A DNA stretch of 64,000 bases, from contig KK211387.1 in the NCBI GenBank assembly GCA_000622025.1, positions 62,001-126,000 of the forward strand, in the 5' to 3' direction. The position numbers were made by a program, and so were the translations under genes. Below the pieces are notes generated by a model. That model was not told where the DNA came from. It ran no database searches and saw only the letters and a list, made by a program, of their open reading frames with translations. The stretch is from Lachnospiraceae bacterium AD3010 (GTDB taxonomy: Bacteria; Bacillota; Clostridia; Lachnospirales; Lachnospiraceae). This document shows, piece by piece, positions 1 to 9,065 of this stretch (positions are counted from its first letter, which is position 1; each line of letters starts with the position of its first letter).

Positions 1-1
1 C

Positions 2-604
2 GGTGATACCGGTGGACTTACAGAGCATTTTGTTTATACAGTAAGAACTCTGGAGAGATTAGGCGTTTCCGCAGTGATCATCGAAGATAAAAAAGGACTT
101 AAGAAGAACAGTCTGTTTGGTACTGAAGTTGAGCAGACTCAGGCAACATCGGAAGAGATGTGTGCAAAGATAGCTGCCGGTAAAAAGGCTCAACTAACCG
201 ATGACTTTATGATAATCGCAAGGATTGAAAGCCTGATCCTTGAAAAGGGCATGGATGATGCTCTTAATAGAGCGAGAGCATATGTTAAGGCCGGTGCAGA
301 CGGGATCATGATCCACAGTCGCAAAAAAGATCCTGGTGAAATATTAGAGTTTTGTGATACATTCAGGTTGGAAGACAAAGACACTCCGTTGGTAGTGGTT
401 CCCAGCAGTTTTAATACTATAACAGAGGCTGAATTGTCGGAGCATGGCGTTAATATAGTCATCTACGCAAATCAGCTCACAAGAGCGGCGTTTCCTGCAA
501 TGCAGCAGACGGCAGAAGATATTTTGAAATATCACAGAGCTAAGGAAGTGGATGACAGACTGATGCCTATAAAGCAGATAATCACATTAATTGATGAGAT
601 TTGA
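2..604 (+). CDS. aepX: Phosphoenolpyruvate phosphomutase, C-terminal part (5' cut by window edge)
   Basis: The enzyme converts phosphoenolpyruvate to phosphonopyruvate, the step that makes the C-P bond of phosphonates. The frame is open from base 2, reading GDTGGLTEHF, and the start lies outside the window. The visible part has the EDK...KKNSLFG segment that follows the active-site loop in PEP mutases, and the IARIES and GADGIMIHS segments of the PEP mutase/isocitrate lyase barrel. The GTG at 74 is internal and not a start. It is followed 15 bp later by the aminotransferase gene, then a cytidylyltransferase and phosphonopyruvate decarboxylase, which together form a 2-aminoethylphosphonate pathway. 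A broader isocitrate-lyase-family assignment is possible but the neighbours argue against it. Confidence 0.93.
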   Translation, partial: GDTGGLTEHFVYTVRTLERLGVSAVIIEDKKGLKKNSLFGTEVEQTQATSEEMCAKIAAGKKAQLTDDFMIIARIESLILEKGMDDALNRARAYVKAGADGIMIHSRKKDPGEILEFCDTFRLEDKDTPLVVVPSSFNTITEAELSEHGVNIVIYANQLTRAAFPAMQQTAEDILKYHRAKEVDDRLMPIKQIITLIDEI

Positions 605-619
605 GGTAAGCGTAGCATT

Positions 620-1753
620 ATGCAGATAAAGAGAAATGTTTTATTAAACCCGGGACCATCTACAACAACTGATACTGTTAAGATGGCGCAGGTTGTTCCG
701 GATATATGCCCAAGGGAGAAAGAATTCCAGTCCATCATGGGACCTATGAGAGAGGACCTTGTTAAGATAGTGCACGGGCAGGATGATTATACATCCGTTC
801 TGTTCTGTGGATCAGGTACTATCTGTATTGATGTAGCACTCAACTCTCTTCTTGATAAAGATAAAATGGCGCTTGTTATCAACAATGGGTCATACAGCCA
901 GAGAGCTGTGGACGTATGTAGGGCTTATGGGCTTCCTCTTATCGAACTTAAACAGCCTATAGATACAAAGCCAGATCTGTCTCCTATTGAGAAGGCACTT
1001 AAAGACAACGAAGGGTCAGTGGGATACGTATATGTGACTTACCATGAAACAGGTACAGGTCTCTTGAATCCGGTAAAAGAGATAGGTGCTCTGGCCCATA
1101 AATACGGAGCATTTCTTATTACCGATACCACCAGTGCATTTGCGATGATCCCAATAAATGTATATGAAGAAAACATAGACTTCTGTATGGCTTCTGCACA
1201 GAAGGGTATTCAGGGAATGACAGGATTATCTTTCGTGATAGGGAAAAAAGATATCATCGAAAGATCAAAAGATTTTCCTGTAAGATCATATTACTGTAAC
1301 CTTTTCATGCAGTATGACTTCTTTAATAGAACAGGCGAGATGCACTTCACACCGCCGGTTCAGGCTATATATGCTGCTAAACAGGCTCTTGTGGAATACT
1401 GGAATGAGGGTGAAGATAACAAGTGGAAAAGACATCAGAGAGTGATGAATGCTATCCATGAAGGAGAGGATAAGCTCGGATTTAAGGAATATCTAAGCCG
1501 TGATGCTCAGTCAGGATTGGTGTCTGCAGTTTTGTATCCTGATGATCCTAATTGGAACTTTGACAAGATCCATGATTATTGCTATGAAAGGGGATTTACC
1601 ATATACCCTGGTAAGATTGAACAGCAAGGTACTTTCAGACTATGTGCACTGGGTGCAATTGATGAAAATGATATAAAAGATTTTTGGAAGGTATTTGAAG
1701 AAGCTCTTGATAAAAATGGAGTTCAGGTACCTGCTGAATATAGCGAGGGCTGA
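620..1753 (+). CDS. phnW: 2-aminoethylphosphonate aminotransferase (PhnW/AepZ type)
   Basis: A PLP-dependent class V aminotransferase of 377 residues. In this context it should run in the biosynthetic direction and aminate phosphonoacetaldehyde to 2-aminoethylphosphonate. The N-terminus (LLNPGPSTTTDTVK, then VVPDICPREKEF) matches the phosphonate-binding start of PhnW. CGSGTICIDVALN is the PLP-phosphate region, TDTTSAFAM holds the PLP-ring aspartate, and SAQKGIQGM holds the Schiff-base lysine. The gene starts 15 bp after the mutase, and the cytidylyltransferase begins 3 bp after its stop. The family also works in phosphonate breakdown, but no degradation gene is present here. Confidence 0.93.
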   Translation: MQIKRNVLLNPGPSTTTDTVKMAQVVPDICPREKEFQSIMGPMREDLVKIVHGQDDYTSVLFCGSGTICIDVALNSLLDKDKMALVINNGSYSQRAVDVCRAYGLPLIELKQPIDTKPDLSPIEKALKDNEGSVGYVYVTYHETGTGLLNPVKEIGALAHKYGAFLITDTTSAFAMIPINVYEENIDFCMASAQKGIQGMTGLSFVIGKKDIIERSKDFPVRSYYCNLFMQYDFFNRTGEMHFTPPVQAIYAAKQALVEYWNEGEDNKWKRHQRVMNAIHEGEDKLGFKEYLSRDAQSGLVSAVLYPDDPNWNFDKIHDYCYERGFTIYPGKIEQQGTFRLCALGAIDENDIKDFWKVFEEALDKNGVQVPAEYSEG

Positions 1754-1756
1754 TCC

Positions 1757-2476
1757 ATGAGCGAAATAGCCATACTTATGGCAGCAGGCCTTGGAACTAG
1801 AATGTTACCATTAACACAAAAAACTCCAAAGCCATTGATTCCGGTTTTAGGGAAACCGATGATCGAGACTGTTATTGAAGGCTTAAAAAAACGAGGTGTC
1901 GGCAAGATAATAGTAGTAGTGGGACACCTCGGAGAACAGTTCCATTATCTGGTTGAAAAATATGAGTCTATAACTATTGTAGAAAACACAGATTATCAGA
2001 CGATAAATAATATCTCGTCTATTTATGCAGTCAGTGAAGAACTGATAAATGCCAAGTCAGATTGCTTTATCTGTGAAGCAGATCTGTATATCAGAGATTC
2101 TTCGTTGTTTGAATGCCCACTTGACCACTCTTGTTACTTTGGAAAGATGGTAAATGGACATTCTGAAGACTGGGTATTTGACACGGATAATGCTGGGAGG
2201 ATTACAAGGGTAGGAAAAGGAGGAACTGACTGTTTCAACATGGTTGGCGTATCCTGGTTTACCATGAAGGACGCTCAGTTGCTCGGCAGACTTATTCAAG
2301 ATGAATATGGAAGAGAAGGTTATGAGAGTAAGTTTTGGGATGATGTAGTTAATGATAATCTGGAGGCCCTTGACCTTAATGTACATGAGATATTACCTGA
2401 TCAGATGTCTGAAATCGATACGCTAAGCGAACTAGCAGAAATAGATAATATATACTCAAAGGTAACTCGGAATTGA
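1757..2476 (+). CDS. Sugar/phosphonate nucleotidyltransferase, probably 2-AEP cytidylyltransferase
   Basis: A nucleotidyltransferase of 239 residues with the GT-A-like signature near the N-terminus: MAAGLGTRM, then TPKPLIPVLGKPMIE. The overall form resembles the LicC/PntC group that loads CMP on phosphocholine or 2-aminoethylphosphonate. Placed between the aminotransferase and the decarboxylase of the phosphonate pathway, it most likely makes CMP-2-aminoethylphosphonate for transfer to a surface glycan or lipid. It overlaps the next gene by 4 bp, so translation is probably coupled. The substrate is inferred from context; a hexose-1-phosphate substrate is the main alternative. No LicD-like phosphonate transferase is visible in the window. 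Confidence 0.82.
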   Translation: MSEIAILMAAGLGTRMLPLTQKTPKPLIPVLGKPMIETVIEGLKKRGVGKIIVVVGHLGEQFHYLVEKYESITIVENTDYQTINNISSIYAVSEELINAKSDCFICEADLYIRDSSLFECPLDHSCYFGKMVNGHSEDWVFDTDNAGRITRVGKGGTDCFNMVGVSWFTMKDAQLLGRLIQDEYGREGYESKFWDDVVNDNLEALDLNVHEILPDQMSEIDTLSELAEIDNIYSKVTRN

Positions 2477-3591
2477 AAATAGAAAAATTCATTGAAACTA
2501 TAGGTGCTGATTATTTTGTTGGAGTGCCTGACAGCCAGTTAAAAGCTCTTTGTAATTATTTGATGGATAAATATGGCATAGATCCGGGTCATCATATTGT
2601 TGCTGCTAATGAGGGGAACTGTGTTGCAACAGCTGCAGGATACCATTTGGCAACAGGGAAAGTTCCTGTAGTATATCTTCAGAACTCCGGTGAAGGCAAT
2701 ATCATAAATCCCGTAGCTTCTTTGCTAAATGAAAAAGTGTATGGAATCCCAATGATATTTATCGTTGGCTGGAGAGGTGAACCGGGGGTTCACGATGAAC
2801 CGCAGCATATCTATCAGGGAGAAGTCACGCTTAAGCTTTTAGAGGATATGGGCATTGATTCTTTTGTGCTAAGAAGTGAAACTGCCGACGATGAAGTAGA
2901 AGGGGTAATGGCTTCATTTAGAGAGAAACTGCAGGCAGGAAAAGATGTGGCATTTGTCATATCCAAAGGAGCACTTACCGGAGCACCTGAAGTAGAATAT
3001 AAGAACGACTACCTCATGACCAGAGAAGAGGCCATTCGCCATATAGTTGAAGTAAGCGGAGAGGATCCAATTGTATGTACAACTGGAAAAGCAAGCCGTG
3101 AACTGTTTGAAATAAGAGAAGCTAATAATCAGTCTCATAAATATGATTTTCTCACAGTAGGATCCATGGGACACAGCTCTTCGATTGCTTTAGGAATAGC
3201 GCTGAGTAAGCCCAATAAACGTATATGGTGTATCGACGGAGATGGAGCTGCTCTGATGCATATGGGAGCCATGGCAGTTATTGGTGCAAACAAGCCAAAA
3301 AATCTGATACATATAGTGATCAACAACGAAGCTCATGAAAGCGTTGGTGGAGTTCCAACAGTTGCAGGACAGGTTAATTTTGTTGATATTGCAAAAGCCT
3401 GTGGCTATCAATATGCAGCCGCTGTCAGTACATATAGTGAATTAGATGATGAATTACAAAAGATAAAAGAAACGAATCAATTGTGCTTTTTAGAACTGAA
3501 ATGTTCGAAGGAATCAAGGACTGATCTAGGAAGACCAACAAACTCGCCTCTTGCAAACAAGCAAATATTTACTGAAAATATGCGCTTGTGA
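2473..3591 (+). CDS. aepY: Phosphonopyruvate decarboxylase
   Basis: A thiamine-diphosphate enzyme of 372 residues that decarboxylates phosphonopyruvate to phosphonoacetaldehyde and so pulls the unfavourable mutase reaction forward. The N-terminal domain has GVPDSQLKALCNYL and the AANEGNCVATAAG segment with the ThDP-activating glutamate. The C-terminal domain has the ThDP/Mg motif starting GDGAALMHMGA and ending in VINN. The length fits the single-chain phosphonopyruvate decarboxylase/sulfopyruvate decarboxylase group. The start is TTG at 2473, inside the stop region of the cytidylyltransferase (4 bp overlap). It is the last gene of the phosphonate cassette; no clear terminator follows. Confidence 0.93.
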   Translation: MKIEKFIETIGADYFVGVPDSQLKALCNYLMDKYGIDPGHHIVAANEGNCVATAAGYHLATGKVPVVYLQNSGEGNIINPVASLLNEKVYGIPMIFIVGWRGEPGVHDEPQHIYQGEVTLKLLEDMGIDSFVLRSETADDEVEGVMASFREKLQAGKDVAFVISKGALTGAPEVEYKNDYLMTREEAIRHIVEVSGEDPIVCTTGKASRELFEIREANNQSHKYDFLTVGSMGHSSSIALGIALSKPNKRIWCIDGDGAALMHMGAMAVIGANKPKNLIHIVINNEAHESVGGVPTVAGQVNFVDIAKACGYQYAAAVSTYSELDDELQKIKETNQLCFLELKCSKESRTDLGRPTNSPLANKQIFTENMRL

Positions 3592-3761
3592 TGCATTTTA
3601 AAAGTGATCTGACGAACCTTGACAAGTTCATACTTTACATTAGGGCAGGAATATGCTATTGTTGCAGTACAATTTTTATTCATGCATAGCGTTCCTGGCA
3701 TTCGCCGGACTATTCCCATGATTGACTTTTTACTTTCTGCTACAATAAGCACCGGTATCAT
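3592..3761 (-). other. Gap between cassettes with a possible decayed minus-strand gene fragment
   Basis: The stretch after aepY has no convincing + strand gene. On the minus strand an open frame from 3761 reads VLIVAESKKSIMGIVRR and continues into two cysteine-containing segments (LCMNKNC and YSCPNVKYEL) before running antisense into aepY. The part outside aepY could be the remnant of a transposase or of another zinc-binding protein. No family was recognised and no ribosome site was found. Confidence 0.2.
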
Positions 3762-3844
3762 TGTCTTTATTATCCTGGAAGTATTCTAAAATTCTCGCCT
3801 ATGTGTGTTTAAAAAGTGTAAATACACATAAGGAGAAAATGAAT

Positions 3845-4831
3845 ATGGAAAAGAAGGAAAATCCGGTTTATTCTGAGACGGCTTACGATGACGCATTCAG
3901 GACAATGGAAGGCAGATGTGATGATTTGCTGATACCGTTTGTCAATCATTTGTTTGGTGAGAACTATGACAGGTCTGCAGTAATAACGAGGCTTAGGAAC
4001 GAGCATTATATCGAACACGAAGATGGATCAGAAGAAAAGAGGATTACGGATTCATACTTTGAAATAAGCTATAGGAGCGTCACCAAAAAATATCATCTGG
4101 AGTGTGAGAGCAGGAAATACGATGGTTCAATACTGGTCAGAGTATTTGAGTATGGAGCTCAGATAGCTATTGATGAAGGTGAAAAGAGCACCTATAAGGC
4201 GAGATTCACATTTCCGGAATCGGGAGTTTTGCTGCTAAAAGCGGGAAATGAAACTGCTGATAAGGCTGCGATTGAAATATGCATGCCGGGTGGAAAAGTA
4301 ATAAATTATGATATTCCGCTGATAAAAATATCTGATTATAGTGTAGAAGAGATCTTCAGAGAAAAGATGTTTATGCTGATCCCATTCTATATCTTTAATT
4401 ACGAATCCAGGCTTGAGGATATCAATAACAGTGAGGAACAGTTAAATCAACTCCTGGATGATTATGAGGAATTATTCACTAGGCTTGAAAAAGAGCAGGA
4501 TTCAGGGAACTTGTCTGCGGTATCCTATGATGCTATCATTAGGTTAACGTACAGCGTGGCATACAAGTTAACTATGAAACAGGATAATGTTCAAAGGAAA
4601 GTAGGTGACGTTATGGGTGGAAAGGTATTAGATCTACCATGTTTCAAGGCATATGATCAAGGATTAGAGCAAGGATTAGAACAAGGAAGAGAACAGGGAA
4701 TAGAGGCATTTATTGAAGACAAGATAGAAGATGGCGTTTCTGTGGATGTTATAAAAAGTAAGTTATGCAAAAGGTTTGTTATATCAGAAGAAAAATCGGA
4801 TGAGTATATCGCAAAATATATAAATCAATAG
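3845..4831 (+). CDS. Rpn-family PD-(D/E)XK nuclease (transposase_31-like)
   Basis: The chain looks like a recombination-promoting nuclease of the Rpn/YhgA type, which nicks or cuts DNA and is often called a putative transposase. The N-terminal nuclease core shows TAYDDAFRTMEGRCDDLLIPFVNHLF and YHLECESRKYDGSILVRVFEYG, where the E-x-E/R-K stretch is the expected PD-(D/E)XK core. The C-terminal third has a short tandem block (GLEQGLEQGREQG) encoded by an imperfect DNA repeat near 4657-4700. ATG at 3845 is chosen because AGGAGA at 3831-3836 is well spaced for it; ATG at 3839 is too close. It stands alone between the phosphonate and perosamine gene groups. Confidence 0.75.
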   Translation: MEKKENPVYSETAYDDAFRTMEGRCDDLLIPFVNHLFGENYDRSAVITRLRNEHYIEHEDGSEEKRITDSYFEISYRSVTKKYHLECESRKYDGSILVRVFEYGAQIAIDEGEKSTYKARFTFPESGVLLLKAGNETADKAAIEICMPGGKVINYDIPLIKISDYSVEEIFREKMFMLIPFYIFNYESRLEDINNSEEQLNQLLDDYEELFTRLEKEQDSGNLSAVSYDAIIRLTYSVAYKLTMKQDNVQRKVGDVMGGKVLDLPCFKAYDQGLEQGLEQGREQGIEAFIEDKIEDGVSVDVIKSKLCKRFVISEEKSDEYIAKYINQ

Positions 4832-4852
4832 CTCATAGTTATGAAATTGAAT

Positions 4853-4899
4853 TAAAACTCCTAATGTAAGGTATATAGACTTTATGTTGGGAGTTTTTT
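4853..4899 (+). terminator. Probable rho-independent terminator after the Rpn gene
   Basis: AAAACTCCTAATGTAA pairs imperfectly with TTATGTTGGGAGTTTT, and the right arm runs into a T tract. It lies 22 bp after the Rpn-type stop codon. Mismatches lower confidence. Confidence 0.6.
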
Positions 4900-5320
4900 C
4901 TGAAAAGGAAACAGCAAGCAAATGATTCTGATGGATTAAAATGAGTCTTGTAAAAGACAGAAACAATGTGTGCAGACTGGGTATTTGGATCCGTGCTAAA
5001 GCCGTTCAGGTGCCGGTCAAACTGTACCGGAGTTATGGACCTTGCTTCTTCAGATGTGCACGGTCATGAAAAACAGTCACTTTCCACATGCTTGGCGAAA
5101 AGAAGAAAACCGTTTCCCTCTCAAATGAGGTCTTTAATCTTCTTGGGCCGTCTTCTGCAGAGCAGAAAGAGAGTTCGGGGAACAAAAATGGGTAGGTGGT
5201 AACGACTTTCGATATGAATGTCACCTAATTAGAGGTACATCAAAATATGATCAAGGGTGGGCCATGGCGAAGATATGTTTACCAGGATGTATTAGCCAGA
5301 TTGAGGAGAGGAGAGAAGAA
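4900..5320. other. Gene-poor gap before gmd
   Basis: No supported gene. A 78-codon + strand frame at 4966-5202 has no ribosome site and unlikely composition. A different + frame near 5072-5190 reads [20 protein letters not shown] and ends in a stop, which looks more protein-like and could be the remnant of a lost gene. No family was recognised. The far end holds the ribosome site of gmd. Confidence 0.3.
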
Positions 5321-6403
5321 TTGGTAACAGCATTTATAACCGGAGTTACAGGACAGGACGGATCATATCTTTCAGAATTTCTTTTGGAAAAGGGATATGA
5401 TGTTCATGGAATGATACGCCGAGGCTCCGTGGACTTTAGGAATAGGATAGCTCATTTAGAAGGTCATGAGCATTTTCATCTTCACTACGGGGATATGAGT
5501 GATTCGATGTCGCTTGTTGCATTGATAAGTGCGATAAAACCCGATGAAATATATAATCTGGCTGCACAGTCACATGTTCAGGTGTCTTTTGATGCACCGG
5601 AATTTACGGCAAATGTAGATGCAACGGGAGTGCTGAGGGTTCTAGAAGCAGTCCGGGTCTGTGGATTAACCGATAAATGCCGGGTTTACCAAGCATCCAC
5701 ATCTGAACTGTATGGAAGGGTGGTAGAGGTACCTCAGTCTGAGGAAACCCCGTTTTATCCATATTCCCCTTATGCAGTGGCAAAACAGTACGGATTCTGG
5801 ATCGTTAAGGAATACCGAGACGCTTATAAGATGTTTGCGTGCAACGGAATCCTCTTTAATCATGAATCAGAGAGAAGGGGAGAAACCTTTGTTACGAGGA
5901 AGATAACTCTCGCCGCAAGCAGGATCGCGCAGGGAAAGCAGGACAAGCTTTATCTCGGCAATTTAGGAAGCCTCCGTGACTGGGGTTATGCCAAGGACTA
6001 TGTAGAATGTATGTGGCTCATGCTCCAGGCAGATAAACCGGATGACTATGTGATCGCGACCGGCGTCCAGCATTCCGTAAGGGAATTTTGTCAGCTGGCC
6101 TTTCATTATGTGGGCATTGAGCTTGATTTTAAGGGCGAAGGGATTGACGAAGTCGGGATAGACAAGGCCACAGGTAGAGAAGTAATAGCTGTGAGTCCTG
6201 ATTTCTACCGACCGACTGATGTAGTGAACCTTCTCGGAGATCCGTCTAAAGCCAAGAGAGAACTTGGGTGGAATCCGAATACCACACCCTTTGAAGAACT
6301 TGTAAAGATCATGGTCGAACATGATATGAGAAAAGTCGCTGAAGAGAGAATGGTCGAAACTGTAAACCTTGAGGAGTTTCTGGAGAGAGGAATAGTGAAG
6401 TAA
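5321..6403 (+). CDS. gmd: GDP-mannose 4,6-dehydratase (first copy)
   Basis: An extended short-chain dehydrogenase that converts GDP-mannose to GDP-4-keto-6-deoxymannose in the cytosol. The N-terminal NADP motif is [12 protein letters not shown], followed by [21 protein letters not shown] and the catalytic S/T...YxxxK as ASTSELYG with [12 protein letters not shown]; the Gmd-specific [16 protein letters not shown] is present. TTG at 5321 is preferred: it has GAGGAGAGG upstream and gives the family's usual N-terminus. An upstream in-frame ATG at 5264 would add 19 untypical residues. Together with the aminotransferase at 7152 it gives a GDP-perosamine route. It is only moderately similar to the second gmd at 27,511, so the pair is not a recent tandem duplication. 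Confidence 0.92.
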   Translation: MVTAFITGVTGQDGSYLSEFLLEKGYDVHGMIRRGSVDFRNRIAHLEGHEHFHLHYGDMSDSMSLVALISAIKPDEIYNLAAQSHVQVSFDAPEFTANVDATGVLRVLEAVRVCGLTDKCRVYQASTSELYGRVVEVPQSEETPFYPYSPYAVAKQYGFWIVKEYRDAYKMFACNGILFNHESERRGETFVTRKITLAASRIAQGKQDKLYLGNLGSLRDWGYAKDYVECMWLMLQADKPDDYVIATGVQHSVREFCQLAFHYVGIELDFKGEGIDEVGIDKATGREVIAVSPDFYRPTDVVNLLGDPSKAKRELGWNPNTTPFEELVKIMVEHDMRKVAEERMVETVNLEEFLERGIVK

Positions 6404-6708
6404 AGTATAGAGTAAACGTATGCGGTAGCTTACAAGTACAGGCTGGAACTAAATACAGTAGATGTATAATCCTGTTCGAATCGATGGCATTTGTCCAAAA
6501 GCGTGAACAATGATTATCATCCATTCAGAGATACTGCTCATGCTATTTTCCAACTTTAATTAATTAATTAATGAAGATAAATAACGCAATGGACTAAGAT
6601 AGGTAACACTAAGTAGATCAGTTTTGATCATATGTGAGACCAGATGCTTGTTAAAGAAGTATAGTTAATCTAAAGGATATCATAAAGAATGGAAAGGGGA
6701 ATCAAATA
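6404..6708. other. AT-rich intergenic stretch
   Basis: There is no gene on either strand; the minus-strand frames here are short and unsupported. It contains a run of TTAA units near 6558-6572 and the ribosome site GAAAGGGG at about 6691-6698 for the cupin gene. A promoter for the 6709-27449 gene chain may lie here, but no -35/-10 pair with good spacing was found. Confidence 0.4.
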
Positions 6709-7155
6709 ATGAGTGCAGTAGAGATAATAAAAAAGAAAAATAAAACACTTGCGATGATCATACGAAACGAGCATGACTGTGAAGGAGTTGATTTCCTTAC
6801 TCCGAACGAGTATTCGCAACAGGTTGCGTATATGCATCATCCTGCTGGTAAAACTATTGATGCACATGTTCATAATCTTGTGCACAGAAATGTTGTTCTG
6901 ACCCAGGAAGTACTGTTTATAAAAAAGGGGAAACTTCGTGTGGATTTCTATGATGATTATGAAGACTACCTTGAGAGCAGGATCTTAAATGCCGGAGATG
7001 TAATACTTCTCATATCTGGTGGTCATGGATTCAAAGCTTTGGAAGAATTGGAAATGATCGAGGTTAAGCAGGGACCATATGCTGGAGATGCTGATAAAGA
7101 AAGATTTGCGGGCATTGATGATTCAGAGGTTAAGTATGGAGGAGAAAAAGATTGA
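6709..7155 (+). CDS. Small cupin-fold protein of a sugar biosynthesis locus
   Basis: A protein of 148 residues with one predicted cupin barrel. Histidines in IDAHVHNLVHR and the later GDVILLISGGHGF segment mark the two cupin motifs. Such single-domain cupins often sit beside nucleotide-sugar aminotransferases and may act as isomerases, epimerases or binding proteins on the same sugar. It overlaps the downstream aminotransferase by 4 bp, which points to a shared job on the GDP-4-keto-6-deoxy sugar. The exact reaction cannot be read from the sequence. Confidence 0.65.
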   Translation: MSAVEIIKKKNKTLAMIIRNEHDCEGVDFLTPNEYSQQVAYMHHPAGKTIDAHVHNLVHRNVVLTQEVLFIKKGKLRVDFYDDYEDYLESRILNAGDVILLISGGHGFKALEELEMIEVKQGPYAGDADKERFAGIDDSEVKYGGEKD

Positions 7156-8279
7156 GTGATTTCATTCCCGTTAATGAGCCATTGCTAAATGGAAACGAAA
7201 AGAAATATCTCTGTGAATGTATTGATACTGGTTGGATCTCTTCAGAGGGACCATTTGTCAAAGAGTTTGAATCTAAATTCAGTAAAACTGTAAATCGTGA
7301 ATTTGGAATCTCAGTTACAAATGGTACTGCAGCGTTGGAAATAGCTGTAAGGGCTATTGGTATTACTGAGGGCGATGAAGTAATTATGCCAACTTTTACT
7401 ATTATCTCCTGCGCTGAAGCTGTCACAAGAGTTGGAGCTGTGCCTGTGCTAGTTGATAGTGATCCTGATACATGGAATATGTGTGTGGATCAGATAGAGA
7501 GCAAGATAACACCAAAGACAAAGGCTATCATGGTTGTGCATATTTATGGGCTTCCAGTTGATATGGATAAGGTTCTTGATATAGCCAAACGCCATAATCT
7601 TAAGATCGTTGAAGATGCAGCAGAGATGCATGGCCAGACATACAATGGAAGACCTTGTGGATCCTTTGGTGATATAAGCATATTCAGTTTTTATCCCAAC
7701 AAACATATAACAACCGGCGAAGGCGGCATGATAGTTACCAACGATGAAGAACTTGTAGAAAAGTGCCGTTCGCTTAGAAACCTATGTTTCCAGCGAGAAG
7801 TGAGATATGTTCATGAAGAATTAAGTGGAAATTATAGGTTCACAAACCTTCAGGCAGCAGTTGGCCTGGCCCAGCTAGAGCGACTTGAAGAATTTGTTGA
7901 AAAAAAGAGAAATATGGGTAGGAGATATACCGAACTTCTCAAAGATGTTAAGGGGATTAAGCTGCCAAAGGAATATGAAGGCGATAATCAGAATATTTAT
8001 TGGGTTTACGGCATTGTTTTAGGCGATGAAATAAAGTGTGATAACCGAGAGTTTGTAAAGAAGCTGGGAGAAAAAGGGATAGGATCCAGAACATTTTTCT
8101 GGTGTATGCATGAACAGCCTGTGTATACAGAGAGAGGGCTTTTTAAAAATGAGAAATATCCGGTAGCAGAAAAACTTGCCAGGAAAGGATTGTATATCCC
8201 AAGTGGTTTGGCTCTTACTGATGAGCAGATAGAATGTGTTGCTGATGTTTTTAAGCAGTTGATTACAGAATTTGTTTGA
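7152..8279 (+). CDS. per: DegT/DnrJ/EryC1/StrS aminotransferase, probable GDP-perosamine synthase
   Basis: A PLP aminotransferase of 375 residues. The landmarks follow the perosamine synthase (RfbE/Per) pattern closely: IPVNEPLLNGNEKKYL at the start, WISSEGPFVKEFE, SVTNGTAALEIAV, GDEVIMPTFT, VEDAAEMHGQ (PLP-ring aspartate) and FSFYPNKHITTGEGGM (Schiff-base lysine). It should aminate the 4-keto product of the upstream gmd. The start is TTG at 7152, overlapping the cupin stop, with GGAGGAG at 7139-7145. A different 4-amino sugar cannot be excluded. Perosamine is the most economical reading because Gmd is the only nucleotide-sugar dehydratase nearby. Confidence 0.85.
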   Translation: MSDFIPVNEPLLNGNEKKYLCECIDTGWISSEGPFVKEFESKFSKTVNREFGISVTNGTAALEIAVRAIGITEGDEVIMPTFTIISCAEAVTRVGAVPVLVDSDPDTWNMCVDQIESKITPKTKAIMVVHIYGLPVDMDKVLDIAKRHNLKIVEDAAEMHGQTYNGRPCGSFGDISIFSFYPNKHITTGEGGMIVTNDEELVEKCRSLRNLCFQREVRYVHEELSGNYRFTNLQAAVGLAQLERLEEFVEKKRNMGRRYTELLKDVKGIKLPKEYEGDNQNIYWVYGIVLGDEIKCDNREFVKKLGEKGIGSRTFFWCMHEQPVYTERGLFKNEKYPVAEKLARKGLYIPSGLALTDEQIECVADVFKQLITEFV

Positions 8280-8295
8280 TGGACGGAGACCTTAA

Positions 8296-9053
8296 ATGGA
8301 ACAATTTGGAGATTACGCATATTATTACAACTCATTTTATAAAGATAAAGATTATGCGAGTGAGGCAAGAGAGGTAGACTCTCTTCTAAAAAAGTACGGT
8401 AATGACATCAAAGATATTATTGTATTTGGTTGTGGAACAGGCAGTCATGATGCTGAACTAACAAATATGGGGTACCAGTGCCATGGTATAGATATCAGTT
8501 CAACTATGATAGATGAGGCTCAAAAAACTCTGAGGCTTTAAAACTAGGAATTACATATGAGATTGCAGATATCAGGGAATACAGTAGTAAGAAAAAATAT
8601 GATGCGGTAATTTCGTTATTTCATGTGATGAGCTATCAAACAAGCAATGATGACATCAAAAAAGCCTTTTCTTCGGTACGAGCTGCGTTGAATCCCGATG
8701 GCTTATTTGTATTTGATGCCTGGTATGGGCCAGGAGTATTGACCGATCCACCTGCTGTAAGAATAAAGGAAGTAGAAGATGATGAAAATAGACTGATACG
8801 TTTATGCAGACCAGAAATACGGGATACGACAAACACTGTTGATGTTCATTATGAAATACTTGTTGTAAATAAAAATGATAGTACAACAAAAGCAATTAAT
8901 GAAACGCATCACATGAGATTTTTCTTTTGCCCTGAGGTGAAGGAGTATTTAAGACAGGCAGGTTTTAAGCTGCTTGAAGTATTAGATTGTAAGACACTTG
9001 AAAAAACTAGTTTTGACTCATGGACATGCTATTTTATCGCAGTTGCTGAATAG
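8296..9053 (+). pseudogene. Class I SAM methyltransferase, interrupted by a frameshift at an A6 tract
   Basis: The gene is read in two frames. Codons from ATG 8296 give MEQFGDYAYYYNSFY, the SAM motif IIVFGCGTGSHDAEL and GIDISSTMIDEAQK, then stop at 8539-8541. The adjacent frame carries on directly as NSEALKLGITYEIAD, then YDAVISLFHVMSYQ and the C-terminal half, ending at 9053. Adding one A to the six-A run at 8522-8527 restores a continuous methyltransferase of about 252 residues. It probably methylates the deoxy-amino sugar made upstream. The break may be a real mutation, phase variation by slippage, or an assembly error; the reading of both halves is otherwise intact. Confidence 0.85.
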
Positions 9054-9065
9054 GAGATTATAAAT

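Noticed and set aside
4966-5202. A 78-codon + strand frame before gmd
   Set aside because: No ribosome site, Cys/Arg-rich composition and no family resemblance; another frame in the same stretch looks more protein-like.
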